Shown here: positions 7,978-17,679 of the stretch, in pieces
Layout of the letters: every line of letters starts with the position of its first letter
Numbering within the stretch: position 1 is the first letter of the stretch
Assembly (NCBI GenBank): GCA_014860575.1
Contig: JACZJK010000005.1
Coordinates: forward strand, 62,001-126,000
DNA length: 64,000 nucleotides
Direction: 5' to 3'
From: Bacteroidales bacterium
GTDB taxonomy: Bacteria > Bacteroidota > Bacteroidia > Bacteroidales > JAAYJT01
Program-made: the position numbers and the translations under genes
Notes under the pieces: generated by a model
The model's database searches: none
What the model was told of the DNA's origin: nothing
The model's input: the letters and a program-made list of their open reading frames with translations, nothing else

Positions 7978-8679
7978 TTACTGCAATGTAAACCTGATAG
8001 GCATATTAAACTGAACGCGAACCGGCCGACCTCTTTGCTTTCCTGCATTCCATTTTGGCATTGCCTTGATTACGCGGATAGCTTCTTCATCGCAACCACC
8101 GCCGATTCCCCTTAAAATCCTAACATCGGTAACGGAGCCATCGCGTTCAACCACAAATGTTACGAATACTGTGCCCTGGATACCGCTTTCACGAGCCATT
8201 TGCGGGTAGCGTATATTTTCAGATAAAAAGCGGATACGTGCCTCATCGCCTCCGGGAAATGATGGCGGATCTTCAACAACGATAAAAATTTCCTGTTCCT
8301 GAACGGCTTCTTCTTCAAATACGGGAGGAATATAAGCTTCTATCTGTGTTGTTTGATCTACATCAACATCAACAATGAAGTCGTCCTCAATTTCAACATC
8401 ATCTTCTACAATTTTAAACTGGGTGGTTTGTGGAGGAGGTGCAGGAGGAGGTGGTGGTTGATCCTGGCGTGTAATTTCAACCATCTCTTCAGTAATATCT
8501 ACAGCATCCCGGTCACCAAGGTCGGTGAGCACCCTGTCGTAAGATTTCCATTCAAAAGCAAGCAGAACCAAAGCCAGCGTGAAAACTAATCCAAGCTGTA
8601 TGAACGTAACTCTTTTGCTTTCGAGGTCGGCTTTTGATGATTTTTTGGTATCCATAATTCGGGTTTTTTTAAGAGCCAT
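7978..8679 (-). CDS. TonB family energy transducer
   Basis: Periplasm-spanning protein that passes proton-motive energy from ExbBD to outer-membrane TonB-dependent transporters. Near the N-terminus is one membrane helix (FIQLGLVFTLALVLLAF), then a proline-rich linker (PPPPPAPPP), an acidic region, and the C-terminal TonB domain with FPGGDEARIRFL, YPQMARESGIQGTVFVTFVV and MPKWNAGKQRGRPV. An internal ATG at 8655 (MDTKKSSKADLESK) matches the usual N-terminus of Bacteroidota homologues and may be the true start. It lies last in a minus-strand group after gcvH and the vanZ-like gene. No exbB or exbD is present in the window. Confidence 0.9.
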   Translation of the reverse strand: MALKKTRIMDTKKSSKADLESKRVTFIQLGLVFTLALVLLAFEWKSYDRVLTDLGDRDAVDITEEMVEITRQDQPPPPPAPPPQTTQFKIVEDDVEIEDDFIVDVDVDQTTQIEAYIPPVFEEEAVQEQEIFIVVEDPPSFPGGDEARIRFLSENIRYPQMARESGIQGTVFVTFVVERDGSVTDVRILRGIGGGCDEEAIRVIKAMPKWNAGKQRGRPVRVQFNMPIRFTLQ

Positions 8680-8708
8680 TAAAACATGGCTAAATTATTA
8701 AGTTTTTT

Positions 8709-9113
8709 TCAATTAGCATTTGCTTTGACCATTTTTTTTCTGAGGATCAGATAAAACACTGCAAATCCAATAAAGCAGCCTATTGTGTTTGCAATGAAAT
8801 CGTAAATATTTCCGCTTCGGTTTAAATTTAACGAGTATTGCAGGTATTCCATCAAAGACCCATGCAAAACACTCAGTGCCAACGCAATTATTGTACCAGA
8901 ATAACGCAGGAATGCATAGCCATATTGTTTTTGCATACTTTGAAGAAGCAAAAACGAAAGCACTCCGTAAAGGATCAGATGAACAATTTTGTCTGGTTTG
9001 AAAAGCTGATAAAAATCAGGAATCCTGGGCAGATAGTTTCCCGGATAAATTGAAAGTAATAGTATGAAAATGCTCCAAAAGATTACGATTCTGAAGTTTT
9101 TCAACCAGGGCAT
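8709..9113 (-). CDS. VanZ-like small membrane protein
   Basis: Protein of 134 aa with about four hydrophobic segments, around FWSIFILLLSIYP, HLILYGVLSFLLL, ALALSVLHGSLMEYLQ and IYDFIANTIGCFIGF. The HGSLMEYLQ and RSGNIYDFIANTIG motifs are those of the VanZ/phosphotransbutyrylase-like family; the biochemical role of most members is unknown. It sits between gcvH (36 bases upstream) and tonB and is probably co-transcribed with both. Confidence 0.8.
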   Translation of the reverse strand: MPWLKNFRIVIFWSIFILLLSIYPGNYLPRIPDFYQLFKPDKIVHLILYGVLSFLLLQSMQKQYGYAFLRYSGTIIALALSVLHGSLMEYLQYSLNLNRSGNIYDFIANTIGCFIGFAVFYLILRKKMVKANAN

Positions 9114-9149
9114 ATTATGATAAGAATAGCCTAGCCTGGAATGTTTGGC

Positions 9150-9533
9150 TTAGTGTGATTCGATCACTTCGTTGTATTCGGATGCTGATAAAAGATCGTT
9201 CAATTGGCTGGCATCTGTTAATTTAACCTTAATGATCCAACCTTCTCCGTATGGATCTTTATTCACCAATTCGGGTGTATCGGCAAGTGCTTCATTGAAT
9301 TCAAGTACTTCGCCGGCAACCGGCATGAAAAGATCTGAAACAGTCTTAACAGCTTCAATGGTGCCGAAAACTTCTTCCTTATCCAATGAATCGCCAACGG
9401 TTTCAACCTCAACGAAAACAATATCTCCTAATTCATGTTGTGCGAAATCAGTGATTCCTATGATGGCTTCATCGTTCTCAACTTTGATCCATTCGTGGTT
9501 TTTTGTGTACTTTAATGATTCGGGGACTTTCAT
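9150..9533 (-). CDS. gcvH: Glycine cleavage system H protein
   Basis: Lipoyl carrier protein that shuttles the aminomethyl group between the P and T proteins of the glycine cleavage complex. At 127 aa it is standard length. The lipoylated lysine is in [15 protein letters not shown], and [31 protein letters not shown] is the conserved N-terminal half (shown here as seen in the translation, motif HEWI...ITDFAQ). The gene has a near-perfect Bacteroidota promoter directly upstream. gcvT and gcvP are not in the window; gcvH next to sprA is an arrangement I recall from other Bacteroidota. Confidence 0.95.
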   Translation of the reverse strand: MKVPESLKYTKNHEWIKVENDEAIIGITDFAQHELGDIVFVEVETVGDSLDKEEVFGTIEAVKTVSDLFMPVAGEVLEFNEALADTPELVNKDPYGEGWIIKVKLTDASQLNDLLSASEYNEVIESH

Positions 9534-9565
9534 AATACTTCTGTTTTTGTTCCTTAATAAGCGAT

Positions 9566-9596
9566 CAAAATTAGTAAATACTTAAGAAAAACCAAA
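9566..9596 (-). promoter_or_regulatory. Canonical Bacteroidota promoter for gcvH
   Basis: Read on the minus strand, a -33 TTTG (9596-9593) is followed by a 19-base spacer and the -7 box TAATTTTG (9573-9566), 33 bases before the gcvH ATG. Both elements and the spacing match the consensus; it probably drives gcvH, the vanZ-like gene and tonB. Confidence 0.8.
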
Positions 9597-9613
9597 CAAT
9601 ATTTGTTTTTCTT

Positions 9614-12600
9614 CTATTGCGTGAGCGTAAACCTTAAACTGATGCCGGCAAAGGTGGTAGAGTTCGGAAATTGATTAGAGATAAAAGGATTTGTGGATGA
9701 GCGTTCAAAAAATAGTCTGGTAGTGAGGTTCTGGTTCACCATATAATCGGCTGAGAAGTTAATTGACATAATGCGCTGCCCTGCTGAAACCTGGTCAATT
9801 TCTTCATCAATCCTGCGTAATACGGTTTTATTGTCTCGTATGGAAACATCCAACTTCAGATTTACCTCACTGCTGACACGCTGGCTTCGCCCTCCACCGC
9901 CAACTGCAGTGATAAGGAACCTTATATCTTTAATCCTGTAGCCTAATCCAACGATGTATTCTTTACTGTTAACTTCGGTAAGCTGGTTATTTACGAAGCT
10001 ATAAGACAGATTCCGTGAGTGCTTGATTTCAATTTTTGAAAGAAGACTGTTATTCCAGGTCATATCTATATTGAAGAGGGGGCTGAACTGTTCAGTTATT
10101 GTAACCACATCCATTCTCTTTTCCGCAATAAAATTGCCCGCATTATCTCTTATGCCAGCGCCTGCCTTGTATTCGAGATTGGTCATGTAAGAACCTACAT
10201 TATACACTGAGCGGTATGCATGCGATACTGTGAAGGTTCTGAAATACCTCTTAAAGAATGGAATCTGAGTGAGCCCATTGTATGTAATCCTCCAGTTGGG
10301 CATTGGTATTTCTGGGAAAGGGTTCAAACCAAGTTTTGAAGCATCGCGCCCTGAATATGCAGCAAGGAAAGCGTGAAGCAAAACGTCCTGCGAAGTTGCA
10401 CCGTAACCATCAGGATAACCCAATGTATCAAAACCTTGCGATAGATTATCACCTTCGGCCAGCCGTTGGGCTACAATTAAGCGATTTTCCTTAAATGATT
10501 CAAAAACCGGATTGGTGTGATCTTTTCGATCGCTAGTAAATGCCGTGTTCCACATCAGGAACGACATACTAAAGTTTCCTCCTTGCTGTGGGGCAAATGA
10601 TTTAAATTCGCCATCGGGGCCGGCTTTGAAATATTCCTGAAAGTTGATGGCTTCGGTACGATCGGCCGTAAGGTCAATTCGTAAATAGGGCAGTGGTTCG
10701 AGGTTGGCCCTGACAACAAGATTCTTTGAAATCCTTGTAAGGTAAGCGCTGTTGAGCAAGGTGTCGGATGAAATCCAGTTATTTCGTACAGCGTTATTTC
10801 GGATATCCGTTTGATCGCCAAAAACGAAACCCCAACCTGGCGCTAAGTCGCTCATTCGATTTCCCATAAATGTAGGTTCGGGCATAAAACCAGGCAACAG
10901 TGTACCACGATTGTCGGTGTAACTGATTGAACCATCTTTTAGACTTATCATCAACCGAAGTATCGTGTTTCCGGCTATTCTCATATATTTTCCTATGTCC
11001 ACACCCTGATTTACAGTATCCTGGGCGGGTTCATCTTCGCCTTCCTCGTCTTTTTTCTGGTCTCGCGGCGGGGTAACGTTGCTGCGGCCAGCCGGGCCTG
11101 TAGTAGTTTGATTTACCTTTTTTAAGAACTCCACTTTGTTGTATAGGTTGCTGAAGCGGAAATTGCTGTTTACCTGCAAGGTTCCATTGTTCTCGATGGT
11201 ATTTCCGAGTGTTTCCTGCACACTCCTGGGCGATGCCTGCCAACGGAACATGCTGGAATACCTCGTGTTTATGCTTACCCAATCGAAGAGTTTGATTTTA
11301 TTGATAGGCAGCATATAGCTGACGCTCAGGTTCTGGTTGAAATTGGTAAGCGTTCCCATTGAATAAACTTCCTGCATGATAGAGTCCTTTACAGCTTGGT
11401 AATTGGGCTTTTCACGATCAACAGCTCCCGGGGGTTCATCAATAAATGCATTGGCAGCGGCGTTGAACTCAACTTTTAAACTTTGTGTAAGATCGTATTT
11501 GAGGTCGAAAAGCCGGCTCCAATCCCATCTTTTAATGTAATTGGTGTCAATCTTAATCAGCGCCTCGCTTTTATTCCTGATCAGGCGCTCGTTATATTCA
11601 CGGAACATATCGGTTCGGAAAGAAAAGGATCTGGGCAGTAAGAAGAAGTTAAAATCTTTGATCAACCTGATGTTTGTGAAGTTTGTGAAAGGCCGGATAT
11701 TTTTTGGGCTGTGCGAAAAATTATACCCAATGCCGCCACGGTAGGTAAGTTTTTTATCGAACTCAACATCTATATTGCGCTGGTTGATTTCGCTGTATGC
11801 ATAGGAGAAGTCGAAATTCTCAATTTGCCAGGGATATACTTTCGCGTTGGCTCCGGTTCTTTCTTTGCGCACATTCATGAAATTTATGTTTTTGCGCTGG
11901 GTGAAATCCTGGGTTCGCATATTGAGCGAATCTTTTTCTGATTTGCTCATGTCGCGGACAACATCCTTATAGTAAACATCGGGGTCGAGTGGGTTGTATT
12001 GAGGTGTGGCACGTGCTTCGGAATAGTCGAAGTGCATAGGGATGCGAAGGCCAAAGTTTTCGGGGAAGAATTTGCCTAATTGCAAATTGGTAGCAACGTC
12101 GAACTGCGAGAAGGTTTCTATCTGCCTTTCGGAAACCCTTTTGTCAATGCTGCCGAAACCTGGCGTACTGTATGATCCCGAAACCATCACGTTTCCAATG
12201 TCAGCGAGCATAGCATTCATTCGGGCAGTTGCTGCCCATCCGCTCTGGTCGTTGAAATCGGTCAGGCGAAGTTCGTTAAACCAGATTTCCGCGCATTTTG
12301 GCAGTCCGTCGTCATCGTCATAAATGCTACGTTTTTTAGGATTTCTCACACCAAGCATCAATGCTTTGATTTCGCTCAGGCTGGGATTTCCAACAACGGT
12401 GATTCGCCGGTTGCCATCATTCACATAGTAGGGTATAGAGGTTGTTATAATAGAACCTGGCTTATTCATTTCATCGTTGCGCCTGATTTTTGCTTCAACC
12501 AGTTTTGAAAGCAATATATCAATCTGGTTGTTTTCGGGCCAGATGATATCAGGATTGGCTGAGGAAGTGTTCCAGGGAGTAAACTCAAGCGGAACTTCAT

Positions 12601-15600
12601 ATTCGTAATAGTTTTCGGTAAAGTCGGAACCTATCCTGATGATTGCGGTCAGATCACCGAAATTCAACTCATCGGTTTCAATTGATTTCTCGGCATGCAC
12701 ATACATTTTAAACCTGTTAAACTGCCTGAAATCGAAGTCGGTGGTTTTATAAACTCCACGTGCATCACCATCAGTAAGATTACAGATCTTGATGGCCATG
12801 GATTGTTCATTTTTTTGCTGCAGGTTAATGGTTCCAAGGTTTACTTCGCGTTCAATACCCGGAGGTAAAACGTAAGGAACAGGAGAACGGTAACCGTTGG
12901 CCTCAATATTAACTGTACTGATCTCAAACTGGGTTTCTGTCTGGCTCGGAATAAAATCGCCCGGTTCAAATAATTCATTGTAATACCTTCTCCACTCGCT
13001 GCGAACCAATTCAAGTGTTGCGAACCTCAGTACCACTTCCTGATCCCAACCCTTAAAGAACGTACGCATAAACCTGATGGAACGGAAATCCTGGATATTT
13101 CCAATTGTCTGGTCAGGACTTCTGACCGGAACTTTAAACTGGTACCATTTTACATTGCCCCTTGTTCCATTTTCGAGAGGGATATTCTGTGCGTGGTGAA
13201 TATCAGCAATATAATTTCTGCCTACTTCCATTTGTTCGGGTCGCAACTCAATAACATATTGGTAATACCGTTCAGCCTCATTTAGCGTATTGTCGCGGTT
13301 GATATCTTCGGTGTTGGGCAAGCTTGTGGCCTGTGTAGAATAAGCTTCAGGCGATTGCTGCGCAGTCGGGGAGTTTGCCTCAGGGTTGTTGAAATACTTA
13401 TACCGCCTTGAGATACTCCTGAAACGGTCATCATCGTCGAGGTTTGTACCCCTGAAATACTGAAAGTTATCGGTTGAAGGGTCGTTAAAAGCATTCTGGT
13501 ATGCTTCGGATGCATCACCAAATTCTTCTGCTATAACGCCGAGGTAATTGTCGAAGAAGAAGCTTCTTTCAACTTCGTTGGTGAGTCCATCATAACCAAC
13601 ATCCTGGTATTGTCTTGCACTTAATTCGTTATCAAATGCAGGCACTAGGGCTTGTATGGTTGGAACAAGACCCCAGATAGTTGTATCAACATTGATAGGT
13701 TCAGGGCCGGTGGGCAAACCATTTTCATAGACTTTTCTTCCGTCGCGAAGCAAATCTTCTGAAATATCGCCGAGATTGAAGTAAAGGTATCCACCTGTGT
13801 GTGTTGAATCTTCGGCAAAGGGATCCATCATCCAAAACTCAATATACTCTATGTTAGTAGCTTCAAAGTCGGTGTTATCAAGCGCCCGCATCATACCGCC
13901 CCAGCGAGTTTGCGGGTCTCTCAGAGTTCCATCGGCATTGATCCCGCTTGAGATGGATGTTGGCCTTACGTCATAGTTGTATGGCCCCCTGATTGCAGGG
14001 TAAAAAGCCATATTGAAAATCGGGATATTCATGGGCTGCCCACTTGGAGGATCGGCATTCGGAAAGACTTCAGTTTCCTTTACTGCCCTCACTGAGTGCC
14101 TTGAGAGTTCATTCTTATCAATGTTCTCGGGTCGCAGGTTGCTGGTTCTTTCATAAAAGAGCGGGTCAACAACATACCACGAGGTCCGTGCACGGTTAAA
14201 GCCATATCTTAAACCAGTTCCTGCTGCCGCTTCCGGAAACATATTGGGCATGGTTTGTTGCTGTGGTGTGCTGGCAAGAAACCAGTTACCAACATTTTTC
14301 AGGTCAATGGTTGATTTACTGCCTTCAAAATCGTCAATATATGTTGTTCCGCTTTTACCTACTGCTCTCGAATGCCCGGGTATAAAGTGTGCAAACTCCC
14401 CGTCAACGGTTATACGCGAAGGAGCTGTTGTGCTATAGAATGGCAGTTTATCAATGAGGCGTGTAATAAACATTGCATCGGTTTGATATCCAAAATCAAC
14501 ACCCCAGATGGTGTTGCTGATGGGTTCGTTTCCATAGCTTACCTTTTGGGTCAGCGGGCGTTCGTTAAGATTAAGAATGGTTCCACCAATATAGAAATCA
14601 TTATTAAACCGGTGTTCAACCCGGGTTCCAAAAAGCCGTTTTGTTTGGATGTTGAACATATTCGTACTTTCGAGCGAAATATTGATTGGGGTACCGGAAT
14701 TCAAAACACCTTCATCTATAATCCGAACCCTTCCGAGAGTATAGTCAACAGTAAAATGTATATTTTCGGTAAGCGGGGTACCTCCGGCAGTTACCCTTAC
14801 CGATCCTTGCGGAACATTGATTGCATTGAGCGATATTTCTGAACCGCTTTCCGATTTATACATCCCTTCGATAATGAACCTGTTTTTGTCAGGGTATTGC
14901 TCGGCGCCTGTTTTAGTAAGCGTATAAAGTGAGTCGTATGCATATTTATCGCCAAGTTCAACGTTGGCTAATTTTCTGCGTAAATGACTGCCAAAGGGTT
15001 CAAGTACCGGGAAGTAAATTCTTCCGGTTGATGATTGGATGGTTCCGCCCTGGGTTGCTGCCTGGTCAATAAAATCGAACATGCCATCAGGTGGCGGGTT
15101 AAGTTGCTGGCCGAGATTGTCAAATCCCATAACCCGGATGAGCGGTACGCCTTCAACATCGGCCGGGCCTTCGAGCAGGTAGCCTGTTGGAACACTGTTA
15201 ACACCACCGCTATAGAGAATATTCAGGTAGAAATCTTCACGGTTGATCCTGAAAGCATTCAGGTTATAAACGTTTTTCATCATCAGGTCCCACATAGGTA
15301 CGCGGGTATCCATGGCGGTGCTCCTGAGCAATTTTACCATCAGGGCATTGGGTGAGTTAATTCCCTCGTCAGAGAATTCACCTACCTGGTAAACCCTGTC
15401 GTCCTGGCCTACGATGGTGTATTGATAAGCTACGGCCAACACCTGATCGGGGTTCAACTGATAATTCAACGAAATAAACCCGAGTTTGCTGTTGTAGGTG
15501 AATTCGTTATGGTTTAGTTTACGGGCATTTTCGACTTTCTCAAAATCACGCCCTGAAATCAGATCAAGCGGATGGGTTGACAGATAGCTTGTAACACTGT

Positions 15601-16840
15601 TGATGTTTCTTAGCTGACTGGTGTCAGATAATTGCTGCAATAAATTGTTCGAACGATTATCGGGGGCAAAATATTCCGTTGAAGAAACCAATTGATTATT
15701 ATAAGGCAAGTTTTCTGCCAGATCCATAAACGCTACAAGGTTACGGTTCTCAGTAACTGCTGCACCACGCGTTGTAACCCAAACCTCGATCTTTGTAATG
15801 TTGATGTTGGAACTTATAATGGGCATGCGCTCAAGGGCTTGCTCGTAACGATCCCTGAAATAATGCGCGAGGAAAAAGTGCCTGTTATCTTCGTAATCAA
15901 GGGCTTTGATCTCAAAAGTACTTGTTTGCGCTCCCCCCTGAACCGTTATGCTGCGGGTTTCACTCTTTTGTTGTGAGAACACCGAGGTTACTGTGGTTCG
16001 CCCAAACTGCAACTGTGTTTTAATCCCGAACAGGCTCTGGCTTCCTGTGATCAGGCTGCTGTTCAGCGGTAGAGTAACGTCGCCGGCCTCGATGAGTTTT
16101 ACAATATCATCTTCCTTGCCTTCGTACTTGAGCTTTAACTTGTTTTCAAAATCAAAAGTTGCCTCAGTATTATAATTGGTATTGAACTCTATTTTATCAC
16201 CGATTTTGGCGATCACGTTCATCTGGATTTTCTGCTGGAAATCGAAATTTGTGGTGCGCCTGCGTCTGACATCCAGGGCTGGGTCTTCACGGTAATTTGA
16301 GAGTACCCCAAAGATCAGCTCAGCCGATCCCTGTGGGCGGATATCAATGGTACTGCTTCCAAAAATGCGTTCGAATACCTGGCCGCCAACATGGATCTGT
16401 GGGATGATGCCATCGCTGCCGCGCGTTCTGGATGTGCTTGCCGAGCGTTCGCGCCAGTAATTCTGCAATGAATTTTCGAGGCGATAGTCCTTGTACTCTT
16501 CAAAGGTCAGGGTTCGTGGTGTACGATAACTTATATCGCCTATTTTCCGGTAAACGGTGTATTGGTTTGTAAGCGGGTCGTAAACAACTTCTTCAGTTAT
16601 GGAAGATGGATCTTTAAAATCGAGTGATGAGGGCGATTGGTAACCTGGCGTAAGCACATCCGGATGAGGGGTAAGCGGATATGGCAATGCTATGCTGGTA
16701 TCGGGCGATAAAGTAGTGTCGGGCGGAGAAGAAAAGAGAACGTGGTCATTTGAGCTCACGGTTGGAATATTGCCCCACATTGCAAGCAATAGTGATAAAA
16801 AGAGCACTGATCTGAGTACGTATAAAATGAATTGCCTCAA
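9614..16840 (-). CDS. sprA: SprA, type IX secretion outer-membrane translocon
   Basis: Giant outer-membrane beta-barrel that forms the protein-conducting channel of the type IX secretion system. At 2408 aa it has the length typical of SprA/Sov. An N-terminal signal sequence (FILYVLRSVLFLSLLLAM) is followed by conserved SprA segments such as GGQVFERIFGSSTIDIRPQ, the tip of a long alternating beta-strand-rich sequence, and a C-terminal barrel strand ending SLRFTLTQ. The gene is transcribed after ruvA with a 62-base gap, and gldD, gldE and two sorting-domain cargo proteins elsewhere in the window fit a working type IX system. No frameshift or stop was seen across the 7.2 kb frame. Confidence 0.95.
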   Translation of the reverse strand: MRQFILYVLRSVLFLSLLLAMWGNIPTVSSNDHVLFSSPPDTTLSPDTSIALPYPLTPHPDVLTPGYQSPSSLDFKDPSSITEEVVYDPLTNQYTVYRKIGDISYRTPRTLTFEEYKDYRLENSLQNYWRERSASTSRTRGSDGIIPQIHVGGQVFERIFGSSTIDIRPQGSAELIFGVLSNYREDPALDVRRRRTTNFDFQQKIQMNVIAKIGDKIEFNTNYNTEATFDFENKLKLKYEGKEDDIVKLIEAGDVTLPLNSSLITGSQSLFGIKTQLQFGRTTVTSVFSQQKSETRSITVQGGAQTSTFEIKALDYEDNRHFFLAHYFRDRYEQALERMPIISSNINITKIEVWVTTRGAAVTENRNLVAFMDLAENLPYNNQLVSSTEYFAPDNRSNNLLQQLSDTSQLRNINSVTSYLSTHPLDLISGRDFEKVENARKLNHNEFTYNSKLGFISLNYQLNPDQVLAVAYQYTIVGQDDRVYQVGEFSDEGINSPNALMVKLLRSTAMDTRVPMWDLMMKNVYNLNAFRINREDFYLNILYSGGVNSVPTGYLLEGPADVEGVPLIRVMGFDNLGQQLNPPPDGMFDFIDQAATQGGTIQSSTGRIYFPVLEPFGSHLRRKLANVELGDKYAYDSLYTLTKTGAEQYPDKNRFIIEGMYKSESGSEISLNAINVPQGSVRVTAGGTPLTENIHFTVDYTLGRVRIIDEGVLNSGTPINISLESTNMFNIQTKRLFGTRVEHRFNNDFYIGGTILNLNERPLTQKVSYGNEPISNTIWGVDFGYQTDAMFITRLIDKLPFYSTTAPSRITVDGEFAHFIPGHSRAVGKSGTTYIDDFEGSKSTIDLKNVGNWFLASTPQQQTMPNMFPEAAAGTGLRYGFNRARTSWYVVDPLFYERTSNLRPENIDKNELSRHSVRAVKETEVFPNADPPSGQPMNIPIFNMAFYPAIRGPYNYDVRPTSISSGINADGTLRDPQTRWGGMMRALDNTDFEATNIEYIEFWMMDPFAEDSTHTGGYLYFNLGDISEDLLRDGRKVYENGLPTGPEPINVDTTIWGLVPTIQALVPAFDNELSARQYQDVGYDGLTNEVERSFFFDNYLGVIAEEFGDASEAYQNAFNDPSTDNFQYFRGTNLDDDDRFRSISRRYKYFNNPEANSPTAQQSPEAYSTQATSLPNTEDINRDNTLNEAERYYQYVIELRPEQMEVGRNYIADIHHAQNIPLENGTRGNVKWYQFKVPVRSPDQTIGNIQDFRSIRFMRTFFKGWDQEVVLRFATLELVRSEWRRYYNELFEPGDFIPSQTETQFEISTVNIEANGYRSPVPYVLPPGIEREVNLGTINLQQKNEQSMAIKICNLTDGDARGVYKTTDFDFRQFNRFKMYVHAEKSIETDELNFGDLTAIIRIGSDFTENYYEYEVPLEFTPWNTSSANPDIIWPENNQIDILLSKLVEAKIRRNDEMNKPGSIITTSIPYYVNDGNRRITVVGNPSLSEIKALMLGVRNPKKRSIYDDDDGLPKCAEIWFNELRLTDFNDQSGWAATARMNAMLADIGNVMVSGSYSTPGFGSIDKRVSERQIETFSQFDVATNLQLGKFFPENFGLRIPMHFDYSEARATPQYNPLDPDVYYKDVVRDMSKSEKDSLNMRTQDFTQRKNINFMNVRKERTGANAKVYPWQIENFDFSYAYSEINQRNIDVEFDKKLTYRGGIGYNFSHSPKNIRPFTNFTNIRLIKDFNFFLLPRSFSFRTDMFREYNERLIRNKSEALIKIDTNYIKRWDWSRLFDLKYDLTQSLKVEFNAAANAFIDEPPGAVDREKPNYQAVKDSIMQEVYSMGTLTNFNQNLSVSYMLPINKIKLFDWVSINTRYSSMFRWQASPRSVQETLGNTIENNGTLQVNSNFRFSNLYNKVEFLKKVNQTTTGPAGRSNVTPPRDQKKDEEGEDEPAQDTVNQGVDIGKYMRIAGNTILRLMISLKDGSISYTDNRGTLLPGFMPEPTFMGNRMSDLAPGWGFVFGDQTDIRNNAVRNNWISSDTLLNSAYLTRISKNLVVRANLEPLPYLRIDLTADRTEAINFQEYFKAGPDGEFKSFAPQQGGNFSMSFLMWNTAFTSDRKDHTNPVFESFKENRLIVAQRLAEGDNLSQGFDTLGYPDGYGATSQDVLLHAFLAAYSGRDASKLGLNPFPEIPMPNWRITYNGLTQIPFFKRYFRTFTVSHAYRSVYNVGSYMTNLEYKAGAGIRDNAGNFIAEKRMDVVTITEQFSPLFNIDMTWNNSLLSKIEIKHSRNLSYSFVNNQLTEVNSKEYIVGLGYRIKDIRFLITAVGGGGRSQRVSSEVNLKLDVSIRDNKTVLRRIDEEIDQVSAGQRIMSINFSADYMVNQNLTTRLFFERSSTNPFISNQFPNSTTFAGISLRFTLTQ

Positions 16841-16902
16841 GGGTGTAGCTTATTTTCGTGAAGTATCAGCCTTTACTGGTAACATGTTTTGCTTATAGCA
16901 GT

Positions 16903-17502
16903 TTACAGCATTTTGAGTGCATTCTTGATCAGCGCTTCAACACTTAAACCACTTCCTTCGGTCCTGATGATCTTGTCAATTGTTTTTTCTGCCAGTATTT
17001 TGTTAAAGCCTAGCATTATTAACCCTGATAACGCTTCATCTTTTTTGGTATTGTACTGGGTTTCTAAAATTTCTCCGCCACTTCCTGTCTTTTCCAGCTT
17101 GTCTTTAAGATCAACAATAATCCGTTGTGCAGTTTTGCTGCCAATCCCTTTCACTGACTGTATCAGCGATGTATCGCCCCTTACGATGGCTGCCCTGATT
17201 TCAGCAGGAGTAAGTGAAGAAAAGATCAGCCTGGCTGTGCCTGCGCCAATACCTGAAACAGTGATTAACTCACGGAACAAAACACGCTCATCTTCATTGG
17301 CAAATCCAAAAAGCACAAGCGCATCTTCCCTGACAACAAGATGCGTTAACAACCGGCATGCAGCAGGCTTTTTTTCTGAAACCTCCGGGAGCAGACCGTA
17401 GGTATGAAGTGAAATGTGAAGCAAATAGCCTATGCCATTGCAATTGATGACTGCATAAGCAGGTCTTTTCTCAATCAATTGGCCTTCAATAAATGAATAC
17501 AT
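16903..17502 (-). CDS. ruvA: Holliday junction branch migration protein RuvA
   Basis: RuvA binds Holliday junctions as a tetramer and loads the RuvB motor. The 199-aa protein has the N-terminal OB-fold (MYSFIEGQLIEKRPAYAVINCNG pattern), two helix-hairpin-helix motifs, VSGIGAGTARL near 83 and VKGIGSKTAQRI near 118, and a C-terminal RuvB-binding domain (EALSGLIMLGFNKILAEK). It has its own -7 box and is followed by sprA on the same strand. Confidence 0.95.
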   Translation of the reverse strand: MYSFIEGQLIEKRPAYAVINCNGIGYLLHISLHTYGLLPEVSEKKPAACRLLTHLVVREDALVLFGFANEDERVLFRELITVSGIGAGTARLIFSSLTPAEIRAAIVRGDTSLIQSVKGIGSKTAQRIIVDLKDKLEKTGSGGEILETQYNTKKDEALSGLIMLGFNKILAEKTIDKIIRTEGSGLSVEALIKNALKML

Positions 17503-17552
17503 AATAATGGGTTATTGCGACATGGTATGAAACACCAGTTTTAAGAGTTTGG

Positions 17553-17560
17553 CAAAAGTA
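17553..17560 (-). promoter_or_regulatory. -7 box (TAnnTTTG) for ruvA-sprA
   Basis: The minus strand reads TACTTTTG here, an exact consensus match, 51 bases upstream of the ruvA start. No -33 TTG at standard spacing. Confidence 0.55.
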
Positions 17561-17679
17561 CAATTTTGGCTCAAAAATGAATCTTTAATTCTTTGCAGGC
17601 TGCATCAGAAAAATATCCTAATTTAGTGGCATTGTTTTACCACAGATTTCTACCACATTAAAAACCTAAAAGAGAAGAC

